Positions 63,401 through 64,000 of a DNA stretch of 64,000 nt are shown here, piece after piece. This DNA is from Adineta vaga. Its lineage: Eukaryota; Rotifera. Location of the stretch: NCBI GenBank assembly GCA_021613535.1, contig CP075497.1:10168001-10232000 (forward strand), read 5' to 3'. Under the pieces are notes generated by a model that saw nothing but the letters and a program-made list of their open reading frames with translations, made no database searches and had not been told where the DNA came from. Every line of letters starts with the position of its first letter. Position 1 is the first letter of the stretch. A program made the position numbers and the translations under genes.

Positions 63401-64000
63401 TGTGCCTTCCTTGGTGGTGTTAGTAAAATGACGATATCATTGGTTGTTATTATGTTTGAGTTAACTGGTGGTTTAACTTACATTGTTCCATTGATGGCAG
63501 CAGCAATGACAGCGAAATGGATTGGTGATGGTTTTGTACGTGGAGGAATCTATGATGCACATATCGAATTGAATGGATATCCATTTTTGGATAATAAAGA
63601 GGAATTTAATTTTACAACAACAGCATCTGACGTGATGCGTCCACGGTATATTTGATTGAATGAAAAATTCATCTTTTCAAAATGAAATTTGTCTTTTTTG
63701 CAGACCAGAACAACATTCATCATTGGCTTTTTTAACACAAAATGGAATGACTTTTCCCGATGTCGACAATTTACTAAAAGAAACAACACATACATCTTAT
63801 CCAGTTGTAGTTTCACGTGAACAACCATATGTTGTTGGACAAGTACAAAGGCGTGATCTACAATTTATTCTCAGTATGTATTCATTTGCTATTTCTAATT
63901 AATGTCGAGTTTTTGATGATACTAAGAATTAGATATCGATAAAGCGATGTTGAAATGATATCAATGTAGAAATGTTTCATTTTCAATTTAGAATCACAAA
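60416..64000 (+). CDS. CLCN3/4/5-type vesicular Cl-/H+ exchanger (5' and membrane part)
   Basis: Endosomal or lysosomal chloride/proton antiporter that supports vesicle acidification. Exons run 60416-60488, 60601-60615 (15 nt), 60787-60924, 60981-61280 and on to one beginning 63992 at the window edge. Seen: cytosolic leader with [16 protein letters not shown]1, selectivity motifs GSGIPE and GKEGPFVH (gating Glu), the EEVSYYFP block, [21 protein letters not shown], and [19 protein letters not shown]. Then ADVMRPR-type text (SDVMRPR) opens the CBS1 domain ([21 protein letters not shown]). These wordings match CLCN3/4/5, not CLCN6/7 or the plasma-membrane channels. The frame is clean. The second CBS and C-terminus lie beyond the window. 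Confidence 0.93.

Noticed and set aside
1-64000. CRISPR array, rRNA, telomeric repeat or bacterial operon
   Set aside because: None seen: no regularly spaced repeats, no rRNA-like sequence, and every confirmed gene but two is split by spliceosomal introns.

Overview
This is a eukaryotic window: every sizeable gene is split by many very short introns (about 45-80 bp, GT-AG) in AT-rich DNA. The protein set is animal and ciliated: two axonemal dynein heavy chains, an ABCA transporter, an SLC22 carrier, a ClC exchanger, muscle-type LIM proteins and a sialate O-acetylesterase. Compact AT-rich genes, a bacterial-type DUF885 protein and sparse small transposon relics point to a bdelloid rotifer or similar small invertebrate. 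That assignment is inference; no marker in the window proves it.

Layout. 0-3.1 kb (-): 5' part of a DNAH10-like dynein running off the left edge. 3.8-5.6 kb (+): single-exon surface protein with four Ly6/uPAR-type domains. 7.8-10.1 kb (+): predicted N-myristoylated protein of unknown function. 10.6-11.4 kb (-): small single-pass membrane protein. 12.06-12.29 kb: GGAT/GGAC minisatellite. 12.9-14.7 kb (-): sialate O-acetylesterase. 14.7-19.7 kb: gene-poor, with a piggyBac-type MITE flanked by TTAA and a near-perfect 130-bp inverted-repeat (foldback) element. 19.7-21.9 kb (+): coiled-coil protein. 23.4-24.8 kb (+): tandem pair of single-LIM CSRP/MLP proteins. 25.6-26.9 kb (-) and 27.1-29.5 kb (+): a divergent pair of disordered proteins I do not recognise. 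30.1-36.3 kb (-): full-length ABCA transporter, divergent from 36.7-39.2 kb (+): DUF885 protein with an N-terminal membrane anchor. 39.7-40.1 kb (+): small soluble protein. 41.4-57.0 kb (+): whole DNAH6-like dynein heavy chain of about 55 exons. 57.3-59.1 kb (+): SLC22 carrier. 60.4-64.0 kb (+): CLCN3/4/5-type exchanger running off the right edge.

The genes do not form one pathway. Themes are ciliary motility (both dyneins) and membrane transport (ABCA, SLC22, ClC). The most notable general observation is that several genes carry isolated frame breaks (DNAH10-like, SIAE, DNAH6-like with three, and probably the coiled-coil gene). Equally long neighbours (ABCA, DUF885, ClC, SLC22) read cleanly. 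This fits either assembly indels or decay of one copy in a degenerate polyploid genome. I found no CRISPR array, rRNA or convincing tRNA, and no clearly new biological system.
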